Below are positions 23,880-31,214 of a DNA stretch of 64,000 bases, piece after piece. The DNA is from Paenibacillus soyae (GTDB taxonomy: Bacteria; Bacillota; Bacilli; Paenibacillales; Paenibacillaceae). The stretch lies in NCBI RefSeq assembly GCF_024623455.1, contig NZ_JANIPJ010000009.1:1-64000 (forward strand). Reading direction: 5' to 3'. The notes beneath the pieces are model-generated. The model made no database searches, had not been told where the DNA came from, and saw only the letters and a program-made list of their open reading frames with translations. Positions within the stretch are counted from its first letter, which is position 1. Each line of letters starts with the position of its first letter. The position numbers and the translations under genes are program-made.

Positions 23880-24638
23880 ATGCGCAGATTTTATTATCGT
23901 ATATCAAGTGTAATCACGTGCTTGATCCTAATAGCCGGCTGCGCCGAAGCGTCGCCGAAATATTCGCCGGAGGAATGGCTTAGTTTGTCGTATGCCGGAC
24001 TCGCCGCCATGGATCAATATTCTTTTGCCGGCTCGATGCGGCTGGGCATGGACGAAGGGGTTCTGCTTAAACCCCGGATGTTCGAAGGCAAGGTGGTAAA
24101 CCATCATCAATTAACGATTCAATCCAATCAGCAGGATCCTTTGTACTGGAATCCGGTACAAGTGCTCGAGGCGTTGAATGAGTCGCATGAGACCGTAGAG
24201 CTTCTCCCGCCTCAGGAGCCTGGCGCCTACAGTGCCGAAGTCGTTACCATCCGGGTTAAGGAGAAGGAAGAAGAGTCGAAGAAAAGATGGGGGAGCGCTT
24301 TAAGCGAGGAGCTGGAGCATGTCGCGAATGACCCGGCATTGGCCGGAAGCGAGCGGAATGCGGTCAAGCGCAAAGAGCTGCTGGAACGGGCTGACGCCGA
24401 ATTGCGGGATATGCTGAGTACTCTTCAAGTCGAAACCGAATACGACATCGTGATCGACAAGCGCCAGATGCTCCCGCTTAAGATGGAAGAGAGGACGACT
24501 TTCACCTATGAACGGGATAAGCGGACGAGGAAGGAGAATCGGCATACGACCGTCCGATTCGAAGCGTTCGACGGGACGTCGACCTTGCCTGGGGAAGTGC
24601 ACGGAGCCGCGAATCGTGATACGATGAAGAAGCGGTAA
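23880..24638 (+). CDS. uncharacterised lipoprotein
   Basis: A 252-residue protein with a type II signal peptide: basic start MRRFYYR, hydrophobic core and lipobox LIAGC with Cys21. The mature part is mixed alpha/beta, with a highly charged helical middle (Glu/Lys-rich, about residues 125-180) and a strand-rich C-terminal half that ends in basic residues. No known domain recognised; the layout is like the large DUF-type lipoproteins of Paenibacillaceae. The ATG at 23880 has GAGGAGGAG upstream; an in-frame start at 23859 lacks one. It precedes the M29 aminopeptidase by 48 bases and may share its transcript. Confidence 0.75.
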   Translation: MRRFYYRISSVITCLILIAGCAEASPKYSPEEWLSLSYAGLAAMDQYSFAGSMRLGMDEGVLLKPRMFEGKVVNHHQLTIQSNQQDPLYWNPVQVLEALNESHETVELLPPQEPGAYSAEVVTIRVKEKEEESKKRWGSALSEELEHVANDPALAGSERNAVKRKELLERADAELRDMLSTLQVETEYDIVIDKRQMLPLKMEERTTFTYERDKRTRKENRHTTVRFEAFDGTSTLPGEVHGAANRDTMKKR

Positions 24639-24686
24639 CATCCATTATTTAATAAGTAGATCGGATAAAAAAGGAGAAGATTCGCG

Positions 24687-25802
24687 ATGCGCGACCCCAG
24701 ATTAAAAAAATTAGCTCAAAACCTAGTGCAGTACTCGATCGACGTACAGCCCGGCGAAAATATTCTTATCGATATGATCGGATCGGAAAAAGAGCTTGCC
24801 AAATGCATTATAGAAGAAGTCGCCGCTCGAGGCGGACGTCCCTTCCTCGAGCTTAGCGACCGATCCGTGCTGCGCACGATGCTGATGCATGCCACCAAAG
24901 AGCAGATCGAGCTTTGGGCGGCGCTCGATCTCGAGCGTATGAAGCAGATGCAGGGATATATCGGCGTCAGATCGGGCGACAACGTGAATGCGCTCGCGGA
25001 CGTTCCGAAGGAAAACATGCGCATGTATGAGCAGCTATACCGTAATCCCGTACATACCGAGCAGCGCGTAAACAAAACGAAGTGGGTTGTTCTGCGTTAT
25101 CCAAGCCCCTCCATGGCGCAATTGGCCAATATGAGCACGGAAGCGTTCGAGGACTTCTACTTCGACGTATGCAACCTTGATTACGCGAAGATGGAGAAAG
25201 CGATGGATCCGCTGAAAGCGTTGATGGACCGGACCGATAAAGTGCGGATCGTGTCGCCGGGCACGGATCTTACGTTCTCGATCAAAAACATCGGCTCCAA
25301 AAAGTGCTGCGGCCACCGGAACATTCCGGATGGAGAAGTGTTCTCGGCGCCCGTTCGCGATTCGGTGAACGGAACGATCACGTATAACGCGCCGAGCGTT
25401 TACTCGGGCGTTACGTTCCAGAACGTCTCGTTGACGTTCGAAAACGGGAAGATCGTCAAAGCGGAGAGCAACGACACCGCGCGCTTGAACGAAATTTTGG
25501 ATACGGACGAAGGGGCAAGATACATTGGCGAATTCGCGATCGGATTCAATCCGCATATTCTTCATCCGATGAACGATATCCTGTTCGACGAGAAAATCGC
25601 GGGAAGCCTTCATTTTACGCCGGGGCAGGCTTACGAGGACACGGACAACGGCAACCGCTCCGCGGTTCACTGGGATTTGGTGCTCATTCAACGTCCGGAA
25701 TACGGCGGAGGAGACATTTATTTCGACGATGTTCTGATCCGCAAGGATGGGCTGTTCGTCCTTCCCGAGCTTTCGGCGCTGAACCCCGAAAACTTGAAAT
25801 AA
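24687..25802 (+). CDS. M29-family aminopeptidase (AmpS/thermophilic metalloprotease)
   Basis: A 371-residue cytosolic leucyl-type aminopeptidase of family M29, which removes N-terminal residues from peptides with a two-metal centre. Family features: the N-terminal VQYSIDVQPGENILI strand, the VSPGTDLTFSI segment, GEVFSAPVRDSVNGT carrying a metal ligand Glu, the GARYIGEFAIG block with another ligand Glu, the SLHFTPGQAY loop and HWDLV near the C-terminus. The RBS is AAAAGGAGAAG. Length is near the usual 400 residues. Confidence 0.9.
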   Translation: MRDPRLKKLAQNLVQYSIDVQPGENILIDMIGSEKELAKCIIEEVAARGGRPFLELSDRSVLRTMLMHATKEQIELWAALDLERMKQMQGYIGVRSGDNVNALADVPKENMRMYEQLYRNPVHTEQRVNKTKWVVLRYPSPSMAQLANMSTEAFEDFYFDVCNLDYAKMEKAMDPLKALMDRTDKVRIVSPGTDLTFSIKNIGSKKCCGHRNIPDGEVFSAPVRDSVNGTITYNAPSVYSGVTFQNVSLTFENGKIVKAESNDTARLNEILDTDEGARYIGEFAIGFNPHILHPMNDILFDEKIAGSLHFTPGQAYEDTDNGNRSAVHWDLVLIQRPEYGGGDIYFDDVLIRKDGLFVLPELSALNPENLK

Positions 25803-25834
25803 TTGCAAGTGAAGCGTTTTTTTCACCAAACCTC

Positions 25835-25863
25835 TTGATGCTGATTAGGTTTCCATGTATCAT
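25835..25863 (+). promoter_or_regulatory. promoter of the HPr-like gene
   Basis: TTGATG (25835-25840), a 17-base spacer and TATCAT (25858-25863), about 45 bases before the start codon. Confidence 0.7.
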
Positions 25864-25907
25864 GATGACAAAGGAAAGCTTTACTAATTTGTATGGAGGG
25901 ATTCCCC

Positions 25908-26150
25908 ATGTCCAATAACGCAGCAATTGTAGAAATTTCTCAAGCAGCTAGCCAATTCACATCGTCCATCGTTTTACAGGCCGACAGCAAGTATATCGAT
26001 GTGAAAAGTATTCTGGGCCTGTTCACGACATTGGTCGGAGGTCACTCCTACGAGCTTCATGTCCATGGTCCGGATGCGGAAGAAGCGAAGCAAAAAATGT
26101 CCGAAGTATTCGCGAAGCACAACCTGAACGTCACCGTTATTTCCGAATAA
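25908..26150 (+). CDS. HPr-like protein lacking the active-site His, retaining the Ser46-type motif
   Basis: An 80-residue protein with the HPr fold signature but altered sites. Where HPr has GIHARPA there is QAASQFTSS, so no phosphorylatable His; the regulatory Ser helix (LKSIMGVMSL in HPr) is retained as VKSILGLFTTL with Ser34. The beta-hairpin between SKY and the Ser helix is about eleven residues shorter than in HPr. It therefore cannot carry phosphate for the PTS, and resembles Crh only in concept: a His-less, Ser-bearing relative. Start ATG 25908 follows GGAGGGATT. It has its own promoter and terminator. Function is unknown; a role as a CcpA cofactor is inference. Confidence 0.8.
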   Translation: MSNNAAIVEISQAASQFTSSIVLQADSKYIDVKSILGLFTTLVGGHSYELHVHGPDAEEAKQKMSEVFAKHNLNVTVISE

Positions 26151-26170
26151 TCATTTCATCAATGCACACT

Positions 26171-26204
26171 AGCGCTTTCTCCGGCCGGAGAAGGCGCTTT
26201 TCTG
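26171..26204 (+). terminator. terminator of the HPr-like gene
   Basis: AGCGC-t-TTCTCCGG with CCGGAGAA-g-GCGCT forms a long, nearly perfect stem, followed by TTTTCTGTTTT. Confidence 0.85.
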
Positions 26205-26286
26205 TTTTGTCCTTGTTTATTCTTCACATTTCGTCTAATATAAAGGGTATAGAAGTTGCAGGTTCACGCGCACAGGGGGGAGAAGA

Positions 26287-26580
26287 ATGTCTGCACCGGA
26301 AATGACCGATCTATTGCAAGAGCGAGCGCTTCGTCTTCTTCAAGAGGACGCGGGTAAAATAGAAAAGCTGATCGAGGTACAGATGGAGAATTTGACGACC
26401 CGTCAATGTCCGCTGTACGAAGAAGTGCTGGACACGCAGATGTACGGGTTCTCGCGCGAAGTAGATTTTGCGGTACGCGCGGGGTTGATCGCCGAGCTCG
26501 CGGGCAAAGATATTATAAGCAGGCTGGAACGGAATTTGGCCGTATTATACGAGGCTTTGGATCGCAAGGCGCAAGGGTAG
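26287..26580 (+). CDS. ylaN: YlaN-family (DUF1507) protein
   Basis: A 97-residue helical protein with the YlaN signatures [19 protein letters not shown] (shared with Bacillus except for a few residues), [20 protein letters not shown] and a closing [13 protein letters not shown] helix. YlaN is conserved in Firmicutes; it has been connected with iron homeostasis, reportedly by binding Fur, and is essential in some conditions. The RBS is GGGGGGAGAAG. It is followed by its own terminator and lies near ftsW, as ylaN does in B. subtilis. Confidence 0.93.
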   Translation: MSAPEMTDLLQERALRLLQEDAGKIEKLIEVQMENLTTRQCPLYEEVLDTQMYGFSREVDFAVRAGLIAELAGKDIISRLERNLAVLYEALDRKAQG

Positions 26581-26608
26581 TCCTCCATCGGAAGACTGCT
26601 CTTTTTTT
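26579..26608 (+). terminator. terminator of ylaN
   Basis: AGTC-c-TCC-ATC-GGA-a-GACT hairpin starting at the stop codon and followed by GCTCTTTTTTT. Confidence 0.65.
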
Positions 26609-26632
26609 GTATATGGTTGCCAGGCGGCATTC

Positions 26633-26661
26633 TTGCTTCACGACGTCCGTTCCATTACAAT
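26633..26661 (+). promoter_or_regulatory. promoter of the Asp23-family gene
   Basis: TTGCTT (26633-26638), 17 bases, TACAAT (26656-26661). Confidence 0.6.
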
Positions 26662-26693
26662 AAACCTATATGGCAAATTGAGGAGTGGATGAC

Positions 26694-27074
26694 ATGACCG
26701 AAGACCTTCAAACTGGCATTATCCGAATATCTGATGACGTAGTAGCGACAATCGCGGGACTTGCAGCACTCGAAACGCCAGGCATCGCGGCAATGTCAGG
26801 CGGCATCTCGGAAGGACTTGCCAAGCGGCTCAGCGGGAAGAACGTACAGAAAGGCGTATCGGTCGAAGTCGGCCAAGTGGAAGCGGCTATTGACCTCCGA
26901 ATCATCGTGCATTACGGGATTCCGATTCAAGAGGTTTGCCGTCAGCTTCAGCTCAATGTGCGCGAATCCGTAGAGAATATGACCGGACTGCAAGTAGTGG
27001 AAGTGAACGTGAAAGTAGAAGGCGTAGCCTTCAAAGAAGACGAACCCGAAGAAACTCCTCAGCGATTAAAATAA
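26694..27074 (+). CDS. Asp23/Gls24 (DUF322) family protein, copy 1
   Basis: A 126-residue Asp23/Gls24-type protein: two alpha-beta units with GIIRISDDVVATIAGLAAL, the ISEGLAKRLSGKNVQKGVSV segment, the DLRIIVHYG strand and VENMTGLQVVEVNVKV, then an acidic tail. Relatives form membrane-associated filaments or envelope-stress factors; Asp23 is one of the most abundant staphylococcal proteins. The ATG at 26694 has GAGGAGTGG upstream; the in-frame GTG at 26685 is too close. A paralogue is at 60354-60713. It stands alone between ylaN and the convergent ftsW. Confidence 0.88.
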   Translation: MTEDLQTGIIRISDDVVATIAGLAALETPGIAAMSGGISEGLAKRLSGKNVQKGVSVEVGQVEAAIDLRIIVHYGIPIQEVCRQLQLNVRESVENMTGLQVVEVNVKVEGVAFKEDEPEETPQRLK

Positions 27075-27089
27075 CGGTTCAAACAACAA

Positions 27090-27130
27090 ATACGGCGCTT
27101 CTCGCTATTTGAGAAGCGCCGTATTATTTG
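27090..27130. terminator. terminator between the Asp23 gene and ftsW
   Basis: A 14-bp perfect stem (27090-27103 and 27111-27124) with a 7-base loop; T- and A-rich flanks allow action in both directions. Confidence 0.75.
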
Positions 27131-27141
27131 TGTTTAGCGGA

Positions 27142-28359
27142 TCAAGCGCGCCGAGTCGTGCTTAACGATTCGATCGCGGTTACTTTTGTGCTTGTCTTTT
27201 TGGTTTTGGCTGAACGGCTCGGCTTGTCCGAACGATTGTATTCACGCGATAAGCTAAGCATGATTCCCATACTAGCTAAGCTGAATAACAAGGAAGAGCC
27301 GCCGTAGCTGATGAATGGCAACGTCACGCCCGTAATCGGGATGGTCGCGGTAACGCCGCCGATATTAACGAAAGCCTGCATCGCGAACAGTCCGACGATT
27401 CCGACGCCTACCACCGTGCCGTAAATATCCGGACACCGGAGCGCGACGATCAATCCCCGCCATAAGAAGAGGAGATAAAAAATCAAAAAGACCGCGCAGC
27501 CTATAAAGCCCAGTTCTTCCGCGATGACGGAGAAGATGAAGTCGTTGTACGGATAGTCCAAATAATGCAGCTTCTGCACGCTCTCTCCGAAGCCCGCGCC
27601 CGTCAGCCCGCCGTGACCGAGCGCTTGGAGCGAGGAGATGAGCTGGAACGCGCTGTCTTGCTGGTTGGCCAACGGGTCCATGTACGAAGTGAATCTTTCG
27701 ATGCGGTATTGCCAGGCGTCCGGATTAATGGCCATCGATACGGCGACCACGATCGTCACGGGAATGGCAAGCACCATGCCCGATACGAAAACCTGTTTTA
27801 GGTTAGCCCCGCCGGCCATTATCATAATGGTGGCGCAGACGGCGAGAACCATGGTGGAGCCCAAATCCGGCTGCATCATGATGAGCCCGCAGACAATACC
27901 TACGATAATCATGACGGGCAAGAGGCCGGTTTTGAAATCCCGGAACTTCTCGCCTTTCTTCGCGATGAGTGCCCCTAGGTATAAGATTATGGCAAGCTTC
28001 GCAGGCTCCGTAGGCTGAATGCCGAGAGAACCGATCCCGAACCAGCTTCTAGCCCCGTTAATCTCTTCGCTAGTAAACGGTACGAGAATGAGCATGACCA
28101 GCACGGGGATGAAGAAGAGCATGAACGCTTTCTTGTAAAACTGATACCGAAGATTCATCGCGAGGAACATGACGAACAAACCGAGGCCAGCCCACATGAG
28201 CTGGCGTTTCGTAAAGTACATCGCATCGTTGTATTCGATGGCAGCAACGCCAGAGCTGGCGCTGAATACCATCAGGACGCCGAAGCCTACGAGCAGCAGC
28301 GTCATGATGAGAAGCAGAAAATCCGGCCTTCCCCGACTGCCGTTCTGCGAAGCCTTCAT
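27142..28359 (-). CDS. ftsW: SEDS-family cell division peptidoglycan polymerase FtsW
   Basis: A 405-residue polytopic membrane protein with about ten transmembrane helices, of the FtsW/RodA/SpoVE family that polymerises lipid II together with a class B PBP. Blocks: SSGVAAIEYND-near first loop, NGARSWFGIGSLGIQPTEPAKL (shortened) with the conserved Glu, MMQPDLGSTM, the large extracellular loop LGHGGLTGAGFGESVQKLHYLD-like region, the FIFSVIAEELGF motif and the closing LPFISYGGSSLL. Position next to ylaN matches B. subtilis ftsW. RodA or SpoVE remain alternatives on sequence alone. Weak spacing to the upstream yugN-like gene (15 bases) suggests co-transcription. Confidence 0.93.
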   Translation of the reverse strand: MKASQNGSRGRPDFLLLIMTLLLVGFGVLMVFSASSGVAAIEYNDAMYFTKRQLMWAGLGLFVMFLAMNLRYQFYKKAFMLFFIPVLVMLILVPFTSEEINGARSWFGIGSLGIQPTEPAKLAIILYLGALIAKKGEKFRDFKTGLLPVMIIVGIVCGLIMMQPDLGSTMVLAVCATIMIMAGGANLKQVFVSGMVLAIPVTIVVAVSMAINPDAWQYRIERFTSYMDPLANQQDSAFQLISSLQALGHGGLTGAGFGESVQKLHYLDYPYNDFIFSVIAEELGFIGCAVFLIFYLLFLWRGLIVALRCPDIYGTVVGVGIVGLFAMQAFVNIGGVTATIPITGVTLPFISYGGSSLLFSLASMGIMLSLSREYNRSDKPSRSAKTKKTSTKVTAIESLSTTRRA

Positions 28360-28374
28360 TAGAGGCCGCCTTCG

Positions 28375-28719
28375 TTATACGAGCTGCTGCTTCAGCTGTT
28401 GGAGCCGTTGCGTAGCCGTATCCATGATATGCTTCGGAATCGGCGACTCGTATTCCATGCCGTGCGGGAACGTTGCCCGGCCAATGTATATGGCTTCGAT
28501 GTTAAGGACGGCATGCGCATTCTCCAGCTTGCCTTCAACGGCGCGCGTGTTGACCCGGAGGAAATAATCATGGCCGCTCGTGCGGTCCGTCAATTTCAAA
28601 TCATATGTAGCGCGATAGTATTCCCACTGCCAACGAACGAAGCCGGCTTTCTCCGCTGCGTCGTCCAAGTGGTGCAGCTCGCTCTGAACACCGTTTAATC
28701 CGGAGTTTTCAATAATCAT
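28375..28719 (-). CDS. YugN-like family protein
   Basis: A 114-residue soluble protein of the YugN-like family with FVRWQWEYYRATYDLKL, DYFLRVNTRAVEGKLE, and the conserved YIGRATFPHGMEYE block. Function is unknown. The frame extends to 28797, but GGGAGGAA lies 6 bases before the ATG at 28719. It sits 15 bases upstream of ftsW on the same strand. Confidence 0.85.
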   Translation of the reverse strand: MIIENSGLNGVQSELHHLDDAAEKAGFVRWQWEYYRATYDLKLTDRTSGHDYFLRVNTRAVEGKLENAHAVLNIEAIYIGRATFPHGMEYESPIPKHIMDTATQRLQQLKQQLV

Positions 28720-28768
28720 TTCAGTTCCTCCCAAATTCAAAAGACATAGTTGTACACATTCTTTACTC

Positions 28769-28797
28769 ATGATAGTATGTTTCCCCAGTCTGCGCAA
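28769..28797 (-). promoter_or_regulatory. promoter of the yugN-like-ftsW unit
   Basis: On the reverse strand TTGCGC (28792-28797), 17 bases and TATCAT (28769-28774), about 50 bases before the yugN-like ATG. Confidence 0.6.
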
Positions 28798-28961
28798 GCC
28801 TTAGTCCCAGACGTCGAGCCGAAGTTCGTGACATTTTTGAGAACGTTCACAAGCAGGCGGCGCTTGCGGGGCAGGCTTCCATTCGGCATCCCCTATCTGC
28901 TAAACTAGATGGAACAAGCAAAAGATTTGAAGAGAACAATCGCGATAGGAGGATGATCGAG

Positions 28962-30152
28962 ATGGGACTTGGGGCATTGGCCGAAAAAACCGTAGCCGAG
29001 CTGTATCCGGAAATGGTAAAGTGGCGCAGGCATTTGCATCAGCATCCAGAGCTTTCGTTCCTCGAGAAGGAGACGTCCTCATGGATCGCGGAGAAGCTCA
29101 GAGAATTTGGCTGCGAGATCCGGACGGGCGTAGGCGGTCACGGCATCGTCGCCGTGATCAAAGGCGGCTTGCCCGGGCCGGTTATCGCGCTAAGAGCGGA
29201 TATCGACGCGCTGCCGATTCAAGACGAGAAGGAGTGCGAATACGCCTCCAAGACGCCCGGGATTATGCATGCTTGCGGCCATGACGGCCATACGGCGACG
29301 TTGCTTGCTATCGCCCGGTTTTATAACGAGAACAGGGATAAGCTGTCCGGCGAAAGAAGGCTGATCTTCCAACCCGCCGAGGAAGTGACGCCGGGCGGGG
29401 CGATCGAGATGGTGCGCGCGGGCGCGCTTGATGGCGTCGATGTCGTCTATGGCGTGCATCTCTGGACGCCACTGCCGTACGGAAGCGCGTCGTCCAAGCC
29501 GGGAGCGTTCATGAGCGCCGCGGACGAGTTCGTTATCGATATTGAAGGAAAAGGCGGCCATGGAGGGCTTCCGCATAACGCGGTCGATTCCATCATCGTC
29601 GGCTCGGCTCTCGTGCAGGGGCTGCAGTCGATCGTAAGCCGCAACGTGAATCCGCTGCACCCCGCGGTCTTAACGATAGGCTCCTTCCAAGCCGGAACGA
29701 CAAACAATATTATAGCGGAGAAATGCCAGCTGAAAGGGACGGTTCGTTCGTTCGACGAGACCACGCGATTCATGATCCACTATCGCCTGGAGACGTTCGT
29801 CCGGCATACCTGCGACATGTACGGAGCGAAGCACTCCTACCATATGCGGGTCGGCTATCCTCCCGTCGTCAACGACGACAAGGAAGCGGCGCGGTTTTTC
29901 GCGGTTGCGCCGACCCTCTTCGGCGAGACGGGAACGCTGGAAGCCGAAGCGATTACCGTCGCGGAGGATTTCTCCTATTATCTGTTGGAGAAGCCAGGCT
30001 GCTTCATGTTTGTCGGGGCGGGCAATCCCGATTGCGGCGCCGTCTATTCCCATCATCACCCGAAATTCGATTTCGACGAGAGAGCGATGAAGAAATCCGC
30101 CGCGCTACTTATCGGAATGGCCGAGCATTACGCGAGCGAGCATGCCGAATAA
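28962..30152 (+). CDS. M20D-family amidohydrolase (N-acyl-amino-acid or hippurate hydrolase type)
   Basis: A 396-residue zinc-type aminoacylase/amidohydrolase. Blocks: WRRHLHQHPELSFLE, LRADIDALPI, the metal-site HACGHDGHTA, EEVTPGGA, a lid-domain GKGGHGGLPH and FMFVGAG near the C-terminus. Members hydrolyse N-acyl amino acids, hippurate, acetyldiaminopimelate or indole-amino acid conjugates; the substrate here is not determinable. AGGAGG at 28947-28952 abuts an ATG at 28953 and is 9 bases before the ATG at 28962, so the latter is chosen. A terminator overlaps the end of the next, convergent gene. Confidence 0.92.
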   Translation: MGLGALAEKTVAELYPEMVKWRRHLHQHPELSFLEKETSSWIAEKLREFGCEIRTGVGGHGIVAVIKGGLPGPVIALRADIDALPIQDEKECEYASKTPGIMHACGHDGHTATLLAIARFYNENRDKLSGERRLIFQPAEEVTPGGAIEMVRAGALDGVDVVYGVHLWTPLPYGSASSKPGAFMSAADEFVIDIEGKGGHGGLPHNAVDSIIVGSALVQGLQSIVSRNVNPLHPAVLTIGSFQAGTTNNIIAEKCQLKGTVRSFDETTRFMIHYRLETFVRHTCDMYGAKHSYHMRVGYPPVVNDDKEAARFFAVAPTLFGETGTLEAEAITVAEDFSYYLLEKPGCFMFVGAGNPDCGAVYSHHHPKFDFDERAMKKSAALLIGMAEHYASEHAE

Positions 30153-30156
30153 AGAA

Positions 30157-30221
30157 AACGAGCTTGTTGCTTGAGGAAGGACGTTTATTCGTCCTCCCAC
30201 AAGGCGACAAGCTCGTTCTTT
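30157..30221. terminator. terminator overlapping the 3' end of the nuclease gene
   Basis: AACGAGCTTGT (30157-30167) pairs with ACAAGCTCGTT (30207-30217), enclosing a second hairpin (GGACG-TTTATT-CGTCC), then CTTTT. The reverse gene's stop codon is in the loop. Confidence 0.55.
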
Positions 30222-31045
30222 TCGTTATAGAGCTCGGCGGGATCCGGCTCCATGTTATTCCACACATTGTCGACTTCCCACTCGAGCAGCAGCGCTTCGG
30301 CGTCCAGGCCGTCGGGTTCTTCCGTACCGGACAAGAGGATCAGCTTGGCTTGGCCCGGCAGCTCGATCGGCTCGAACGTATACGTCTGGTTGCCTCTCAC
30401 GCTGACCAGCTTCCAATCATCCATATTGATGGACTCGAACGTCGTGTTCGTGATCGTCACCATTTCCTCCGCCTTGTCCACTTTCATCTCGAGCCCGATT
30501 GGCTGCACCTTGCGTTCGGGCAGCTCCGTCTGGCTCGTTTCGTTACCGGAGCTCCATAGTCCCGCAGCGTTCTGCTTCGCGGATTGTTCCAGCTGTTTGT
30601 ATACATTCTCCATCTTAACGTTAGGTTCAACGATCAAAACTTTTGCAAGCCCTTGCTCAAGCAGCAGTTCGTTCAGGATGCTGCCATCCTTCAGCTCGAC
30701 GACGGCCAAGGTCCGATCGTAATGGTCCTTCGTCTCTTTGTCGAACGAGAGCTTGACCTCCCCGGATTCCTCCAAGCGCTGTTTCGTGAACGCTGCCGCT
30801 TCAGGGCCAAAAGGCTGAACGGGCGTATCCGGCTTCTTCGTCTCGGGCGTATCCACGTATAACAAACGAATGGTCGTTTCTTGGTCTCCTGTTTTGACCC
30901 GGAACGTATCGCCGTCGACGAAGCCCGATACCGGATACCACGTATCCGATTTCAAGGACGGGGCGGCCGTTGATGACAAGCCGGAACAACCGGCCGTTAT
31001 GATAACGAGCATGATTAGGAAGGGAATAATAAACGTATATCTCAT
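30185..31045 (-). CDS. secreted lipoprotein nuclease: SNase domain plus lamin-tail-like domain
   Basis: A 286-residue lipoprotein. A signal peptide ends in the lipobox ITAGC (Cys20). Residues about 40-160 are a staphylococcal thermonuclease-like domain with the catalytic Arg and Asp/Glu in IRLLYVDTPET and the second catalytic Arg in HYDRTLAVVEL. Residues about 185-285 resemble a lamin-tail domain (VTITNTTFESINMDDWKLVS, VWNNMEPDPAELYN). It would cut DNA or RNA outside the membrane, for scavenging or DNA uptake. The ATG at 31045 has GGAGG 10 bases upstream; the longer frame to 31087 has none. Confidence 0.9.
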   Translation of the reverse strand: MRYTFIIPFLIMLVIITAGCSGLSSTAAPSLKSDTWYPVSGFVDGDTFRVKTGDQETTIRLLYVDTPETKKPDTPVQPFGPEAAAFTKQRLEESGEVKLSFDKETKDHYDRTLAVVELKDGSILNELLLEQGLAKVLIVEPNVKMENVYKQLEQSAKQNAAGLWSSGNETSQTELPERKVQPIGLEMKVDKAEEMVTITNTTFESINMDDWKLVSVRGNQTYTFEPIELPGQAKLILLSGTEEPDGLDAEALLLEWEVDNVWNNMEPDPAELYNEKNELVALWEDE

Positions 31046-31214
31046 GGAAGTAGAGCCTCCAGCTCGAATTAAGATTAACCGATACAATCTTTTCTACTAT
31101 AACACATTTTGCGGTCAATAATCGAAAAGGTTATGAATAACGGGGATAAAATGCGCCGATTCCCATCATACTGAGGGTGAGAATAGGGAAAACCTGCGTA
31201 AAGGAAGTGCCGGA

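Noticed and set aside
25809..25822. Possible cre site GTGAAGCGTTTTTT upstream of the HPr-like gene
   Set aside because: Only 6 of the conserved positions match and the right half is a T run.
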